This document shows, piece by piece, positions 42,617 to 54,975 of a stretch of DNA of 64,000 nt. Position 1 is the stretch's first letter, and each line of letters starts with the position of its first letter. This DNA is from Ovis canadensis. Lineage: Eukaryota; Chordata; Mammalia; Artiodactyla; Bovidae. The notes under the pieces are model-generated. The model saw only the letters and a program-made list of their open reading frames with translations. It was not told the origin of the DNA and searched no databases. The DNA is taken from NCBI RefSeq assembly GCF_042477335.2, contig NC_091262.1:14776001-14840000 (forward strand), read 5' to 3'. A program made the translations under genes and the position numbers.

Positions 42617-42890
42617 AGTTCAGTTCAGTTCAGTTCAGTTCAGTCACTCAGTCCTGTCCGACTCTTTGCAATCCCATGAATTGCAGCATGCCAGGCCTCC
42701 CTGTCCATCATCAACTCCAGGAGTTCACTCAGACTCACATCCATTGAGTCAGTGATGCCATCCAGCCACCTCATCCTCTGTCATCCCCTTCTCCTCCTGC
42801 CCCCAATATCTCCCAGTATCAGAGTCTTCCTATGAGTCAACTCTTTGCATGAGGTGGCCAAAGTACTGGAGTTTCAGCTTCAGCATCATC
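42617..42890 (-). mobile_element. BovB 3' tail with GTTCA repeats
   Basis: About 275 bases of BovB end. The terminal pentanucleotide GTTCA is repeated five times from 42618. Confidence 0.93.
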
Positions 42891-43029
42891 TGGTAAATGT
42901 TTATCCATTCTCTTCCCTGAGAAAAATATGGGTCGAAGGTCATCCAATCCAGTCACACTTTTTTTTTTTTTTTTTTTGCCACACAGAGTGGCTAGCCAAC
43001 TAGTTTCCCTTTAAAATTTTTTAGGTATG

Positions 43030-43420
43030 AACTGGTATATTAGCTTCTTAGGGTCACTATGAGAAAGTACCATAAGCTGAGTGGCTTAGAATAAAATAAA
43101 TATTTTCTCACAGTTCTGAAGGTTAAAAGTCTAAAATCAAGATGGTGACTGGGCTACTTTCTGAAGCCTCTTAAAGAAGACAGCTCCTTGAGTCTTCGGA
43201 CTTCTGGTGGCCCCAGGTGATCTTTGGCTGGTGACAGCATAATTCATTCTCCGCCTCTGTCTTCATATGACCTCTTTCTTCGTGTCTCTGTCTTCAGTTG
43301 GTTTTCTTCCTATAAGGACAATGGTCATACTGGATCAAAGGACCACTCTACTCCAGTATCATGTCATCTTAACAATCACATCTCAAATGATCCTATTTTC
43401 AAATACAATACATAACTCAA
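43030..43420 (-). mobile_element. MLT1/MST-like LTR
   Basis: 'tagcttcttagggtcactatga', 'tattttctcacagttctgaa', 'gacttctggtggccccaggt' and 'ttccaaataaggtcac'-like remnants ('ttttcaaatacaatacataa') give the reverse complement of a MaLR LTR. A T-run at 42959-42977 lies just outside. Confidence 0.65.
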
Positions 43421-43930
43421 TGTATTGTAATCAGCTACCAGGTCACTCTGTGAGACTCTGAGGAGCAGAGTCTCCTCAGAGACTCTTGTCTCTTGACTTA
43501 TGGTGAAGTGGGAAGCAACAGTCTGCAGCCCACCAGAAGCTCTCTCCCTAGCTTCCCCTGATAATCTCCAACTACTTTTTTTTGTCTCCCCAAATTCTTT
43601 TCCAGTGGAGGAGTGCATTCTTGAAGGCATCAGAGAGTTGAGAAGTATCTGGGAAAAACAGAAATCTAGAGAGGTAAAATTAGCATTTGGAACTTCTTAT
43701 CAGGGAGTCTTTTATACCAGAAGAAGTGACTGAAAATAAGCATCATTTATTTTAAAGACTTGTGAGCCAGGAGACAAAAGTTAGAAGCTGGGGTCTATCA
43801 TGGATGAAGTCACCACACTTTGAGATGAGACCTGGAAGGTGGAACTTCACACATAAAGGCAATAATAAGTAAATCAAGACATTTCATAAAATTTTAAGCC
43901 TGAAATTTAGTCACAATGACTAGAGTCCTT
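43421..43930. other. unassigned stretch
   Basis: No convincing gene. The 84- and 77-codon frames near 43376-43733 overlap each other on opposite strands and show no family. Confidence 0.5.
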
Positions 43931-43977
43931 AGGAAGGATTTATTTATTTATTTTTAAATATAAATTTATTTATTTTA

Positions 43978-44836
<859 letters not shown>

Positions 44837-45147
44837 TTAATTAATTTAAAATATTGTATTTGTTTTGCCACACATCAACATGAATCTGCCACAGGTATGC
44901 ACGTGTTCCCCATCCTGAACTCCCCTCCCTCCTCCCTCCCTGTACCATCCCTCTGGGTAGTCCCAATGCACCAGCCCCAAGCATCCAGTATCATGCATCG
45001 AATCTAGACTGGCAATTATATATGATATTATACGTGTTTCAATGCCATTCTCTGAAATCATCCCACCCTCTCCCTCTCCCACAGAGTCCAAAAGACAGTT
45101 CTATACATCTGTGTCTTTTTTTCTGTCTCTCATACAGAGTTATCATT

Positions 45148-45418
45148 GGAGGAGGCAATGGCCCCCCACTCCAGTACTCTTGCCTGGAAAATCCCATGCA
45201 TGGAGGAGCCTGCAGAAGGCTGCAGTCCATGAGGTCGCTAAGAGTCAGACACTACTGAGCAACTTCACATTTACTTTTCACTTTCATGGATTGCAGAAGG
45301 AAATGGCAACCCACTCCAGTGTTCTTGCCTGGAGAATCCCAGGGACAGAGGAGCCTCACAGGAGGCTGTCTATGGGGTCGCACAGAGTTGGACATGACTG
45401 AAGTGACTTAGCAGCAGC
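45148..45418 (+). mobile_element. Bov-A2 SINE inside L1 D
   Basis: Complete dimer. The flanks ATACAGAGTTATCATT (45132-45147) and ATATAGGGTTATCGTT (45419-45434) differ at three bases. Confidence 0.95.
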
Positions 45419-45443
45419 ATATAGGGTTATCGTTACCATCTTT

Positions 45444-47612
45444 CTAAATTCCATATATATGCATTAGTATACTGTATTGGTGTTTTTCTTTCTGGCTTAC
45501 TTCACTCTGTATAACAGGCTCCAGTTTCATCCACCTCATTAGAACTGATTCAAATATATTCTTTTTAATGGCTGAGTAATACTCCATTGTGCATATGTAC
45601 CATAGCTTTCTTATCCATTCATGTGCTGATGGACATCTAGGTTGCTTCCATGTCCTGGCTATTATAAACGGTGCTGTGATGAACATTGGGGTACATGTGT
45701 CTCTTTCAATTCTGGTTTCCTTGGTGTGTATGCCCAGAAGTGGGATTGCTGGGTCACAAGGCAGTTCTATTCCAAGTTTCCAGTTTTTTAAGGAATCTCC
45801 ACATTGTTCTCCATAGTGGCTGTACTAGTTTGCATTCCCACCAACAGTGTAAGAGGGTTCCCTTTTCTCCATACCTTCTCCAACATTTATTACTTGTAGA
45901 CTTTTTGAAAGCAGCCATTCTGACTGGCGTGAAATGGTACCTCATTGTGGTTTTGATTTGCATTTCTCTGATAATGAGTGATGTTGATTTTCATGTGTTT
46001 GTTATCCATCCATATGTCTTCTTTGGAGAAATGTCTAGTTCTTTAGCCCATTTTTTGATTGGGTCGTTTATTTTCCTGGTATTGAGCTGCAGGAGTTGCT
46101 TGTATATTTTTGAGATTAGTTGTTTGTCAGTTGCTTCATTTGCTATTATTATTATTGTTCTGCAGAAGCTTTTAAGTTTAATTAGGTCCATTTGTTTATT
46201 TTTGCTTTTATTCCCAATATTCTGGGAGGTGGGTCATAGAAGATCCTGTTGTGATTTATGTTGGAGAGTGTTTTGCCTATGTTCTCCTCTAGGAGTTTTA
46301 TAGTTTATGGCCTTATGTTTAGATCTTTAATCCACTTGAGTTTATTTTTGTGTATGGTGTTAGAAAGTGATCTAGTTTCATTCTTTTACTAGTGGTTGAT
46401 CAGTTTTCCCAGCACCACATGTTAACGAGATTGTCTTTTCTCCATTGTATATTCTTGCCTCCTTCGTCAAAGATAGGGTGTCCATAGGTGTGTGGATTTA
46501 TCTCTGGGCTTTCTATTTTGTTCCATTGATCTATATTTCAGTCTTTGTGCCAGTACCATACTGTCTTGATGACTGTGGCTTTTGTAGTACAGAAAGAAGT
46601 CAGGCAGGTTGATTCTTCCAATTCCATTCTTCTTTCTCAAGATTGCTTTGGCTATTCGAGGTTTTTTGTATTTCCATACAAATTGTGAAGTTATTTGTTC
46701 TAGTTCTGTGAAAAATACCATTGGTAGCTTGATAGGGTTTGCATTAAATCTATAGATTGCTTTGGGTAGTATACTCATTTTCACTATATTGATTCTTCTG
46801 ATCCATGAACATGGTATATTTCTCCATCTATTAGTGTCCTCTTTGATTTTTTTCATCAGTGTTTTATAGTTTTCTATATATAGGTCTTTAGTTTCATTAG
46901 GTAGATATATTCCTAAGTATTTTATTCTTTTCGTTGCAATGGTGAATGGAATTGTTTCCTTAATTTCTTTCTATTTTCTCATTATTAGTGTATAGGAATA
47001 CAGGGGATTTCTGTGTGTTGATTGTATATCCTGCAACTTTACTATATTCATTGACTAGCTCTAGTAATTTTCTTGTGGAGTCTTTAGGGTTTTCTATGTA
47101 GAGGATCATGTCATCTGCAAACAGTGAGAGGTTTACTTCTTCTTTTCCAATTTGGATTCCTTTTATTTCTTTTTCTGCTCTGATTGCTGTGGCTGAAACT
47201 TTCAAAACTATGTTGAATAGTAGTGGTGCAAGTGGGCACCTTGTCTTGTTCCTGACTTTAGGGGAAATGCTTTCAATTTTTCACCATTGAGGATAATGTT
47301 TGCTGTGGGTTTTTCATATATAGCTTTTAGTATGTTGAGGTATGTTCCTTCTATTCCTGCTTTCTGCAGAGTTTTTATCATAAATGGATGTTCAGTTTTG
47401 TCAAAGGCCTTCTCTGCATCTATTGAGATAATCATATGGCTTTTATTTTTCAATTTGTTAATGTGGTGCATTACATTGATTGATTTGCGGATATTGAAGA
47501 ATCCTTGCATCCCTGGGATTAAGCCCACTTGGTCATGATGTATGATCTTTTTAATGTGTTGTTGGATTCTGATTCCTAAAACTTTGTTAAGGATTTTTGC
47601 ATGTATGTTCAT
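45444..47612 (-). pseudogene. L1 D ORF2, C-terminal two thirds, broken
   Basis: On the minus strand the ORF2 order is preserved but in many frames. Reverse transcriptase motif A ([18 protein letters not shown]) and the start of motif B are in 47208-47612, ending in a frameshift ([11 protein letters not shown]). FADD is in 46960-47205. [16 protein letters not shown] is in 46467-46856, the [14 protein letters not shown] segment in 45991-46191 and the Cys/His-rich segment [19 protein letters not shown] in 45754-45963. The C-terminal YSAIKKNIFE is in 45444-45686. These domains would nick, prime and copy L1 RNA. At least five frame breaks and a short deletion near 46150 show that the copy is inactive. 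Confidence 0.85.
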
Positions 47613-47751
47613 CAGTGATATTGGCCTGTAGTTTTCTTCTTTTGGAGCATCTTTATCAGGTTTTGGTATTAGGGTAATGGTGGCCTTATAGAATGACTTT
47701 GGAAGTTTACCATCCTCTGCAATTTTCTGGAAGAGTTTGAGTAGGATAGGT

Positions 47752-48888
47752 TGCCAGGTCCAGCCCCGGTGGATCCAGGGAATTCGAAGCAGGGACGGCG
47801 TTGGCGAGGAAAGACTTATTTATTAATATAAGATTAGTTTAGGAAGAAATAGTGTAGTAGGAAAATTAGTGGCGAAAAGAAGACTGAATAACTTGGCTTA
47901 CAGGGAAAACCAATAAAATTCCACACAAGGAATTTGCACCATCTACATTAGGCCGCCGGCACCAGTTTGAATACCGGAGAGTGCCCCGCCTTGGGCTCTC
48001 TCTCTTATGGATCTTAAAAGGGACAAGTAAGTAAACATAGTGAGCCTCCATGTTCCAAGGGATCAGCCTGGAAAGGAGTAAAGAGGAGACAAGGGGGAAA
48101 CCAGTGCTTCCAATGACTGGCCCCACCTCTATTGTCTAGAAAGGCCTTTTATAGATTTTTGATTGTACATAGAGATCAATGGGTAATACAAAATTATGTA
48201 GCGTTAGCAGCCCAGACTCTTTCTGTATATCTTTTTGGATACAAAAGTTCTCAGGTGATTTACATTATCTTCTGGCCAAGAGGCTTGCTAACACTTTTTG
48301 GCTCTCTTCCTTAATGAATGTTAATTTTGTTTCCCCTGAAGTGTTTTTCTTTAATCTGCATCTCCTTAAAGCACTAAAGTTACATATCTATAGAACAAAG
48401 GTGCAGTAGGTTATAACAAAGAAGGTACTTAACTCAAAGATCTAATGTTGCTACTTGTTTTTTCTATATACCAACTATATCAACAAGTAAAAGATATGAA
48501 AATTTGGCAGCAAGTATTGGCTCAACTAATGAAACCTTTAATCAGTCCTATTCTAATGATTTTGACTCCTTGGAAGCCCCTACATTCCTAGGATGTTTTA
48601 AGCTTCCTGTGCCTCCTGCAGTCAGGAGGCCTCAATCACATGCGCAGCTGTACAAGTCCTGCAGGCGGGCTAAAAAGCCATCAGAGGGATTTTTGGATTG
48701 AAACACCCTTTCAAATGCAGAAGACTAAAGCCTGGAGATGACTTTTTCCAGGCAGGCATATTCTTATTTTGGGGGGTACATGCTCAGGAAATACCCGGGG
48801 GAAAACCTGAGATCTGACTCGACCTTGCACATCAGATCTCTGCCACATGACCTTGTCATGGGTGGATTCCTCACGCTGGCTGCTGGCA
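47752..48888 (-). mobile_element. Solo LTR of an ERV2 (betaretrovirus-like) family
   Basis: The LTR runs TGCCAGGTCCAGCC to GCTGGCTGCTGGCA with TG...CA ends. It is flanked by a perfect 6-bp duplication ATAGGT at 47746-47751 and 48889-48894; six bases is the usual duplication for class II ERVs. The L1 sequence is continuous when it is removed (AGGATAGGTGTTAGCTC). No internal retroviral sequence is left, so the provirus was reduced to one LTR by recombination. The same family recurs at 57238-58661. Confidence 0.92.
48147..48153 (-). promoter_or_regulatory. TATA box of the solo LTR
   Basis: On the minus strand TATAAAAGGCC lies mid-LTR. The homologous site in the other LTR of the family (57741-57747) is also TATAAAA. 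The nearby polyadenylation signal reads AATAGA here but AATAAA in the other copy. Confidence 0.6.
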
Positions 48889-48894
48889 ATAGGT

Positions 48895-50312
48895 GTTAGC
48901 TCTTCTCTAAATTTTTGGTAGAATTCAGCTGTGGAGCCATCTGGACCTGGGCTTTCGTTTGCTGGAAGATTTCTGATTACAGTTTCAATTTCTGTGCTTG
49001 TGATGGGTCTGTTAAGATTTTCTATTTCTTCCTGGTTCAGTTTTGGAAAGTTGTACTTTTCTAAGAATTTGTCCATTTCTTCCACGTTGTCCATTTTATT
49101 GGCATATAATTGCTGATAGTTGTCTCTTTTGATCCTTTGTATTTCTGTGTTGTCTGTTGTGATCTCTCCATTTTCATTTCTAATTTTATTGATTTGATTT
49201 TTCTTCCCTTGTTTCTTGATGAGTCTGGCTAATGATCTGTCAATTTTATTTATCCTTTCAAAGAACCAGCTTTTGGCTTTGTTGATTTTTGCTATGGTCT
49301 CTTTTGTTTCTTTTGCATTTATTTCTGCCCTAATTTTTAAGATTTCTTTCCCTCTACTAACTCTGGGGTGCTTCATTTCTTCCTTTTCTAGTTTCTTTAG
49401 GTGTAGAGTTAGGTTATTTATTTGACTTTTTTCTTGTTTCTTGAGGTATGCCTGTATTGCTATGAACTTTCCCCTTAGCACTGCTTTTACAGTGTCCCAC
49501 AGGTTTTGGGTTGTTGTGTTTTCATTTTCATTCATTTCTATGTATATTTTGATTTCTTTTTTGATTTCTTCTGTGATTTGTTGGTTATTTAGCAGCGTGT
49601 TGTTCAGCCTCCATATGTTGGAATTTTTAATAGTTTTTCTCCTGTAATTGATATCTAATCTTACCGCATTGTGTTCAGAAAAGATGCTTGCAATGATTTT
49701 AATTTTTTTGAATTTACCAAGGCTAGATTTATGGCCCAGGATGTGATCTATCCTGGAGAAGGTTCCGTGAGCACTTGAGAAAAAGGTGAAATTCATTGTT
49801 TTGGGGTGAAATGTCCTATAGATATCAATTAGGTATAACTGGTCTATTCTATCGTTTAAAGTTTGTGTTTCCTTCCCAATTTTCTGTTTAGTTGATCTAT
49901 CCATAGATGTGAGTGGGATATTAAAGTCTCCCACTATTATTGTGTTATTGTTAATTTCCCCTTTCATACTTGTTAGCATTTGTCTTACATATTGTGGTGC
50001 TTCTATGTTGGGAGCATATATATTTTTAATTGTTATATCTTCTTCTTGGATTGATTCTTTGATCATTATGTAGTGTCCTTCTTTGTCTCTTTTCACAGCC
50101 TTTGTTCTAAAGTCTATTTTATCTGTTATGAGTATTGCTACTCCTGCTTTCTTTTGGTCTCTGTTTTCATGGAATATCTTTTTCCAGCCCTTCACTTTCA
50201 GTCTGTATATGTCTCCTGTTTTGAGGTGGGTCTCTTGTAGACAACATATATAAGGGTCTTGTTTTTGTATCCATTCAGCCAGTCTTTGTCTTTTGGTTGG
50301 GGCATTCAACAC
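48895..50312 (-). pseudogene. L1 D ORF2, N-terminal part (endonuclease), fused to LTR
   Basis: The open frame runs from MLNAPTKRQRLAEWIQKQ at 50312 for 533 codons and continues past the L1/LTR junction to 48711. The last ~60 residues are therefore LTR-encoded and foreign. L1 endonuclease motifs are CCLQETHL near residue 25, IYAPN near 100, IIVGDFNIPL near 125, FSRIDHILGHK near 185 and FSEHNAVRLDI near 210. The last should carry the catalytic Asp-His pair (SDH); here it reads SEH. After the endonuclease come the linker and the first reverse transcriptase residues (LPANESPGPDG). The true ATG is probably a little upstream, since L1 ORF2 usually has a short N-terminal extension. It is a pseudogene, interrupted by the LTR. 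Confidence 0.88.
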
Positions 50313-50599
50313 ATTTACGTTTAAGGTAAAGTATTGATAAGTATGATCCTGTTGCCATTTACTTTATTGTTTTGGGTTCGAGTTTATACACTCTTTTTAT
50401 GTTTCCTACCTAGAGAATATCCTTTAGCGTTTGTTGGAGAGCTGGTTTGGTGGTGCCAAATTCTCTCAGCTTTTGCTTGTCTGTAAAGCTTTAGATTTCT
50501 CCCTCATATTTGAATGAGATCCTTGCTGGGTATAGGTAATCTGGGCTGTAGGTTATTTTCTTTCATCACTTTAAGTATGTCTTACCTTTCCCTCCTGGC

Positions 50600-51334
50600 C
50601 TAAAGAGTTTCTATTGAAAGATCAGCTGTTATCCTTATGGAAATCCCCTGGTGTGTTATTTGTTGTTTTTCCCTTTCTGCTTTTAATATTTGTTCTTTGT
50701 GTTTGATCTTTGTTAATTTGATTAATATGTGTCTTGGGGTGTTTTGCCTTGGGTTTATCCTGTTTGTGACTCTCTGTGTTTCTTGGACTGTGGTGATTAT
50801 TTTCTTCCCCATTTTAGGGAAGTTTTCAACTATTATCTCCTCAAGTATTTTCTCATGGCCTTTCTTTTTGTCTTCTTCTTCTGAGACTCCTATGTTTCGA
50901 ATGGTGGGGCGTTTAACACTGTCCTGGAGGTCTCTGAGAATGTCCTCATTTATTTTAATTTGTTTTTCTTTCTTCCTCTCTGATTCATTTATTTCTACCA
51001 TTCTATATTCTAATTCACTAATCCTATCTTCTGCCCCTGTTTTTCTACTATTTGTTGCCTCCAGAGTGTTTTTGATCTCATTTATTGCATTATTCATTAT
51101 ATATTGACTCTTTATTTCTTCTAGGTCCTTGTTAAACCTTTCTTGCATCTTCTCAATCCTTGTCTCCAGGCTATTTATCTGTGATTCCATTTTGATTTCA
51201 AGATTTTGGATCTTTTTCACTATCGTTATTTGGAATTCTTTATTAGATATATTCCCTATCTCTTCCTCTTTTGTTTGGTTTGGTGGGCATTTATCCTGTT
51301 CCTTTACATGCTGGGTATTCCTCTGTCTCTTCAT
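50600..51334 (-). pseudogene. L1 D ORF1, C-terminally truncated
   Basis: The 244-codon frame starts MKRQRNTQHVKEQDKCPPNQ. It contains a long heptad-rich coiled coil (about residues 35-135, including LEIKMESQINSLETRIEKM), which trimerises ORF1 protein. The start of the RNA-recognition-like domain follows (RNIGVSEEEDKKKGHEKILEEII near 145). The C-terminal domain (RVTNRINPRQNTPRHILIKL near 190) ends early at a stop after ADLSIETL. L1 ORF1 proteins are usually about 340 residues, so roughly the last quarter is lost. ORF1 protein is the RNA chaperone of the L1 particle. Confidence 0.88.
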
Positions 51335-52542
51335 CTTGTTTATATTGCTGTGTTTATGGTGGCTTTTTTGTATTCTGGCAGTTTGTGGAGTTCTCTTTAT
51401 TGCGGAGTTTCCTCACTGTGGGTGGGGTTGTACAGGTGGCTTGTCAAACTTTCTTGGTTAGGGAAGCTTGTGTCGGTGTTCTGGTGGGTGGAGCTGGATT
51501 TCTTCTCTGGAGTGCAATGCAGTGTCCAGTAATGAGTTATGAGATGTCAATGGTTTTCGAGTAACTTTGGGCAGCCTGTATATTGGAGCCCAGGGCTATG
51601 TTCCTGTGTTGCTGGAGAATTTGCATGATATGTCTTGCTCTGGAACTTGTTGGCCCTTGGGTGGTGCTTGGTTTCAGTGTAGGTATGGAGGCGTTTGATG
51701 AGCTCCTGTCAATTAATGTTCCCTGGAGTCAGGAGTTCTCTGGTGTTCTCAGGGTTTGGACTTAAGCCTCCTGCTTCCGGTTTTCAGTCTTATTTTTACA
51801 GTAGTCTCAAGTCTTCTCCTTCTATACAGCACCTTTGATAAAATATCTAGGTTAAAGATGAAAAGTTTCTCCACAGTGAGGGACATCCAGAGAGGTTCAC
51901 AGAGTTACACGGAGAAGTGAAGAGGGAGGAGGGAGTTAGAGGTGACCAGAATGAAATGAGGTGGAATCAATAGAAGAGAGAGCAAGCTAGCCAGTAATCA
52001 CTTCCTTATGTGCACTCCACAACTGGACCACTCAGAGATGTTCATGGAGTTATACAGAGAAGAAAAGAGGGAGGAAGGAGACAGAGGTGGCCAGGAGGAT
52101 AAAAGGGGGGAATCAAAAGGAGAGAGACAGATCCAGCCAGTAATCAGTACCCTAAGTGTTCTCCACCGTCTGGAACACACAGAGGTTCACAGAGTTGGGT
52201 AGAGAAGAGGGGGTAGGGAGGAGACAGAGGCGACCTGGTGGAGAAAAAGGAGAGTCCAAAGGGGGAGAGAGCAGTAAAGCCAGTATTCTCACTCCCAAGT
52301 AAAAATGGGTACTGAAGATTAGGTTCTTAAAGGTACAAAATTGATCACAAATACCAAAAAGCAAGGATTTAAAATCTCCTTTTGAAGACAATGGGCTGGT
52401 TTTCTGGGTGCCTGATGTCCTCTGTTGGCATTCAGAAGTTGTTTTGTGGAATTTACTCAGCGTTTAAATGTTCTTTTGATGAATTTGTGGGGGAGAAAGT
52501 GGTCTCCCTATCCTATTCCTCCACCATCTTAGGACCACCCTC
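51335..52542 (-). promoter_or_regulatory. L1 D 5' UTR with three tandem ~140-bp units
   Basis: The 5' end on the minus strand begins GGTGGTCCTAAGATGGTGGA. A 130-145-base unit (key piece 'gaggttcacagagttacac' with a purine-rich middle and 'gccagtaatcac') is repeated three times between about 51880 and 52310. L1 5' UTRs carry the internal promoter, and tandem leader units (monomers) are known in some mammals. Confidence 0.75.
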
Positions 52543-52554
52543 AGGAAGGATTTA

Positions 52555-53837
52555 AATATAATGCAAGTGGCAAATCTAAATGGATGATGAATTAATAAAT
52601 AAATAATAAAATCTAGTACATTTAAAAATCTGTATAGAAATAGAATACATGACAACAATTTCTATAGGTTTGAAGAAGGTTAATGGAGTTAAAGAATTCT
52701 ACAATTCCTGTGGATCCCCGAAAAATGACAGAAACAAGAAAATAAGTTATAAGGCAAGGATGCAGAATTATTTCCATCATGACTACTTATAGAACAGTAG
52801 AAAAAAGCTTTAAAATTTAGAGTAAAACATGAAATATGAAACTAATCAATATAACACAAGTAAAAGAGAAAACAGAAGCGGAAAAGATAGAAAAATAAAA
52901 GATGGGCAAACAAAAATAATTTCATTGGTGAATACATGAATGAAAACAGACCAAATGTTTCAGAGAAGGGAAAAAATGGTCACACTGAGTAAAATGAAAC
53001 CTAACTATAAGCTAGTATCTTAAAGGTAGTTACCAAAAAAACAGTAGAAGAAAGTTAAAGGATGGAAAAATCATACACACTAATGAAAAGAGAGCTCACA
53101 TCACCATACACCAGATAAGATAAATGTTAAGGCAAAATCCCAAATAGAGATAAAGAGGGATACCTCATGATGATAAAATTTCAAGTTGCCCAGAAAGCAG
53201 AGATGGTCTAAATAGTTCTGTATCTAATGATAGAGCTTCAAAATATATAAAGCAAAAACAAAGGTAAAATATAAGTGGACAAATCCACAATAAGAGTGGA
53301 ATATGCTAATATACTCCTCTTGGCAAGATGAAATAAGAAAACCAAAAATTGATGAGCATATGTAAGATTTGAATAACACAATTAGCGAATCCAACCTAAT
53401 TGATACATATATCTGTTTTCCTCACAGGACAGTTACTGATTTATGAGGCAAGGTATGTGGCTGGAAACTTGAGCCTAAAAGGCAGAACAGAATCTCCCAA
53501 TCTACCATGGTCTCTTGGTTTTATATTCCATTAGAGAGACCGTCAATAAACAGATGACTGGATTAGATTTCAAGCCTTATGACATTGGCCAGATTCTGTA
53601 TCTGCACAGGGTGAAATAATAGACAAGTTCAAAACCTACGAAAGGAAAAATTTCTAGGTTTCAGAAGATGTAAAAATGTTATAATCTTTGAAGAGGCTGG
53701 GAAGATAATCTATGATCAATATATATTTTTTAAAGTAAGAGATGAAAAGACCAACATTCATGAAAATTGAAGATATTCAACAGAGAATTGAAACTATAGA
53801 AGGAATAATTTCAAGAGACCTGAAACTCAAATATGTG
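52555..53837 (+). mobile_element. A-rich region with old L1 remnant
   Basis: From about 53000 to 53460 the order 'ggatggaaaaatcatacaca', 'agagggatacctcatgatga', 'cttcaaaatatataaagcaa' and 'ggacaaatccacaataagag' follows the endonuclease part of old L1 ORF2. The parts 52555-53000 and 53460-53837 are AT-rich with nothing I recognise. Confidence 0.5.
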
Positions 53838-53846
53838 TGTGTGTAT

Positions 53847-53879
<33 letters not shown>
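53838..53879. repeat. (GT)n microsatellite
   Basis: GT tract with one TATCTC interruption, ending at the SINE boundary. Confidence 0.93.
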
Positions 53880-53881
<2 letters not shown>

Positions 53882-54065
53882 CAGTTGTGTCACTCTTTGT
53901 GACACCAAGGATGGTAGCCCACCAGATTCTCTGTCCAAAGAATTTTCCAGGCAAGAATTCTGGAGTGGCTTGCCATTTCCTACTCCAGGGGATCTTCCCA
54001 ACTCAGGGATTGAACCCACATCTCTTGTGCCTCCAGCATTGGCAGGCAGATTCTTTACCACTGTA
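53880..54065 (-). mobile_element. Bov-tA SINE
   Basis: Reverse-complement Bov-A body ('ctcagttgtgtcactctttg', 'aggcaagaattctggagtgg') and head ('gcaggcagattctttaccac'). It sits between two dinucleotide tracts. Confidence 0.93.
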
Positions 54066-54162
54066 ACACATATATATATATATAAAAACACCTGTGTGTA
54101 TATATATGTGTGTGTGTGTGTGTGTATGTATGTATATGTATGTGTGTGTATGTATATGTATA
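54066..54162. repeat. (TA)n and (GT)n compound tract
   Basis: TATATA, then TGTGTG and TATG units, directly following the SINE head. Confidence 0.9.
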
Positions 54163-54169
54163 TTTGGAA

Positions 54170-54975
54170 ATATGTATTCTATAAATGAAAAATACCATAT
54201 CTAAAATTAAGAACTCATTGGATGGATTTAAGAGGAGATCAAACATAGCAGAGACAGGAACAATACAGTTGAAAATAGGTCAATAAATATACCCAAACTA
54301 AAGAGCAGAGAGAAAAATAAATAAAGAAGAGAGCATAAAATAAATGTGAAATAAGTAATCAAACAATTTAAATGGTCAACTAATTACTTTATGTTTAATG
54401 GGAATTCCAGCCAAAGAGAAAAAATGAAGCATAACAAAATTTGAAGATAGAATAGCAATAATTGCTTCAAGTTGTTGAAAGCTATCAACCCACAAATTGA
54501 AAAAGATTGGTGAACCTCATGCAGAATAAATAAAAATAAAGATATATGACAACAATAGCACTATAAGTGAGAATATTGAATGGATTACAAACGTTGCAGA
54601 ATTTTTACACTGTTCAGAAGGTGGTAAAAATAACTCCCTTAAGTTAAACTGAAGTAAAAGAGGGATTCATATTGAATCTCTGGTAACTACTGAAATATTC
54701 AAGAATAGCAAATAAAGATGAATACTATAATAATAAATGTTTAATGAAAAAGAAGTCTGCTAAAAAGAAATATGAAACAGAACAGATAGTATTAATAGAA
54801 ATAAATAGCAATACTGGAGACTTAGATCCATTTATTTTATTAGTTACATCATGTATGAATTACTAAACATTTTAATTAAGGACCAAGATTGTCACACTGT
54901 ATACAAAACCAAGACTTGAATGTGTGCTATTTATAAGAGAAGAAGTTTAAATAGAAGGACACAGTTAAATGGGAC
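54170..54975 (+). mobile_element. old L1, ORF1 region, host of a BovB
   Basis: 'gaactcattggatggattta', 'gaaaataggtcaataaatat' and 'agctatcaacccacaaattg' follow the L1 ORF1 coiled-coil and RNA-binding regions. The right end ('gctatttataagagaagaag') matches the start of ORF2. It continues after the BovB at 56340. Confidence 0.6.
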
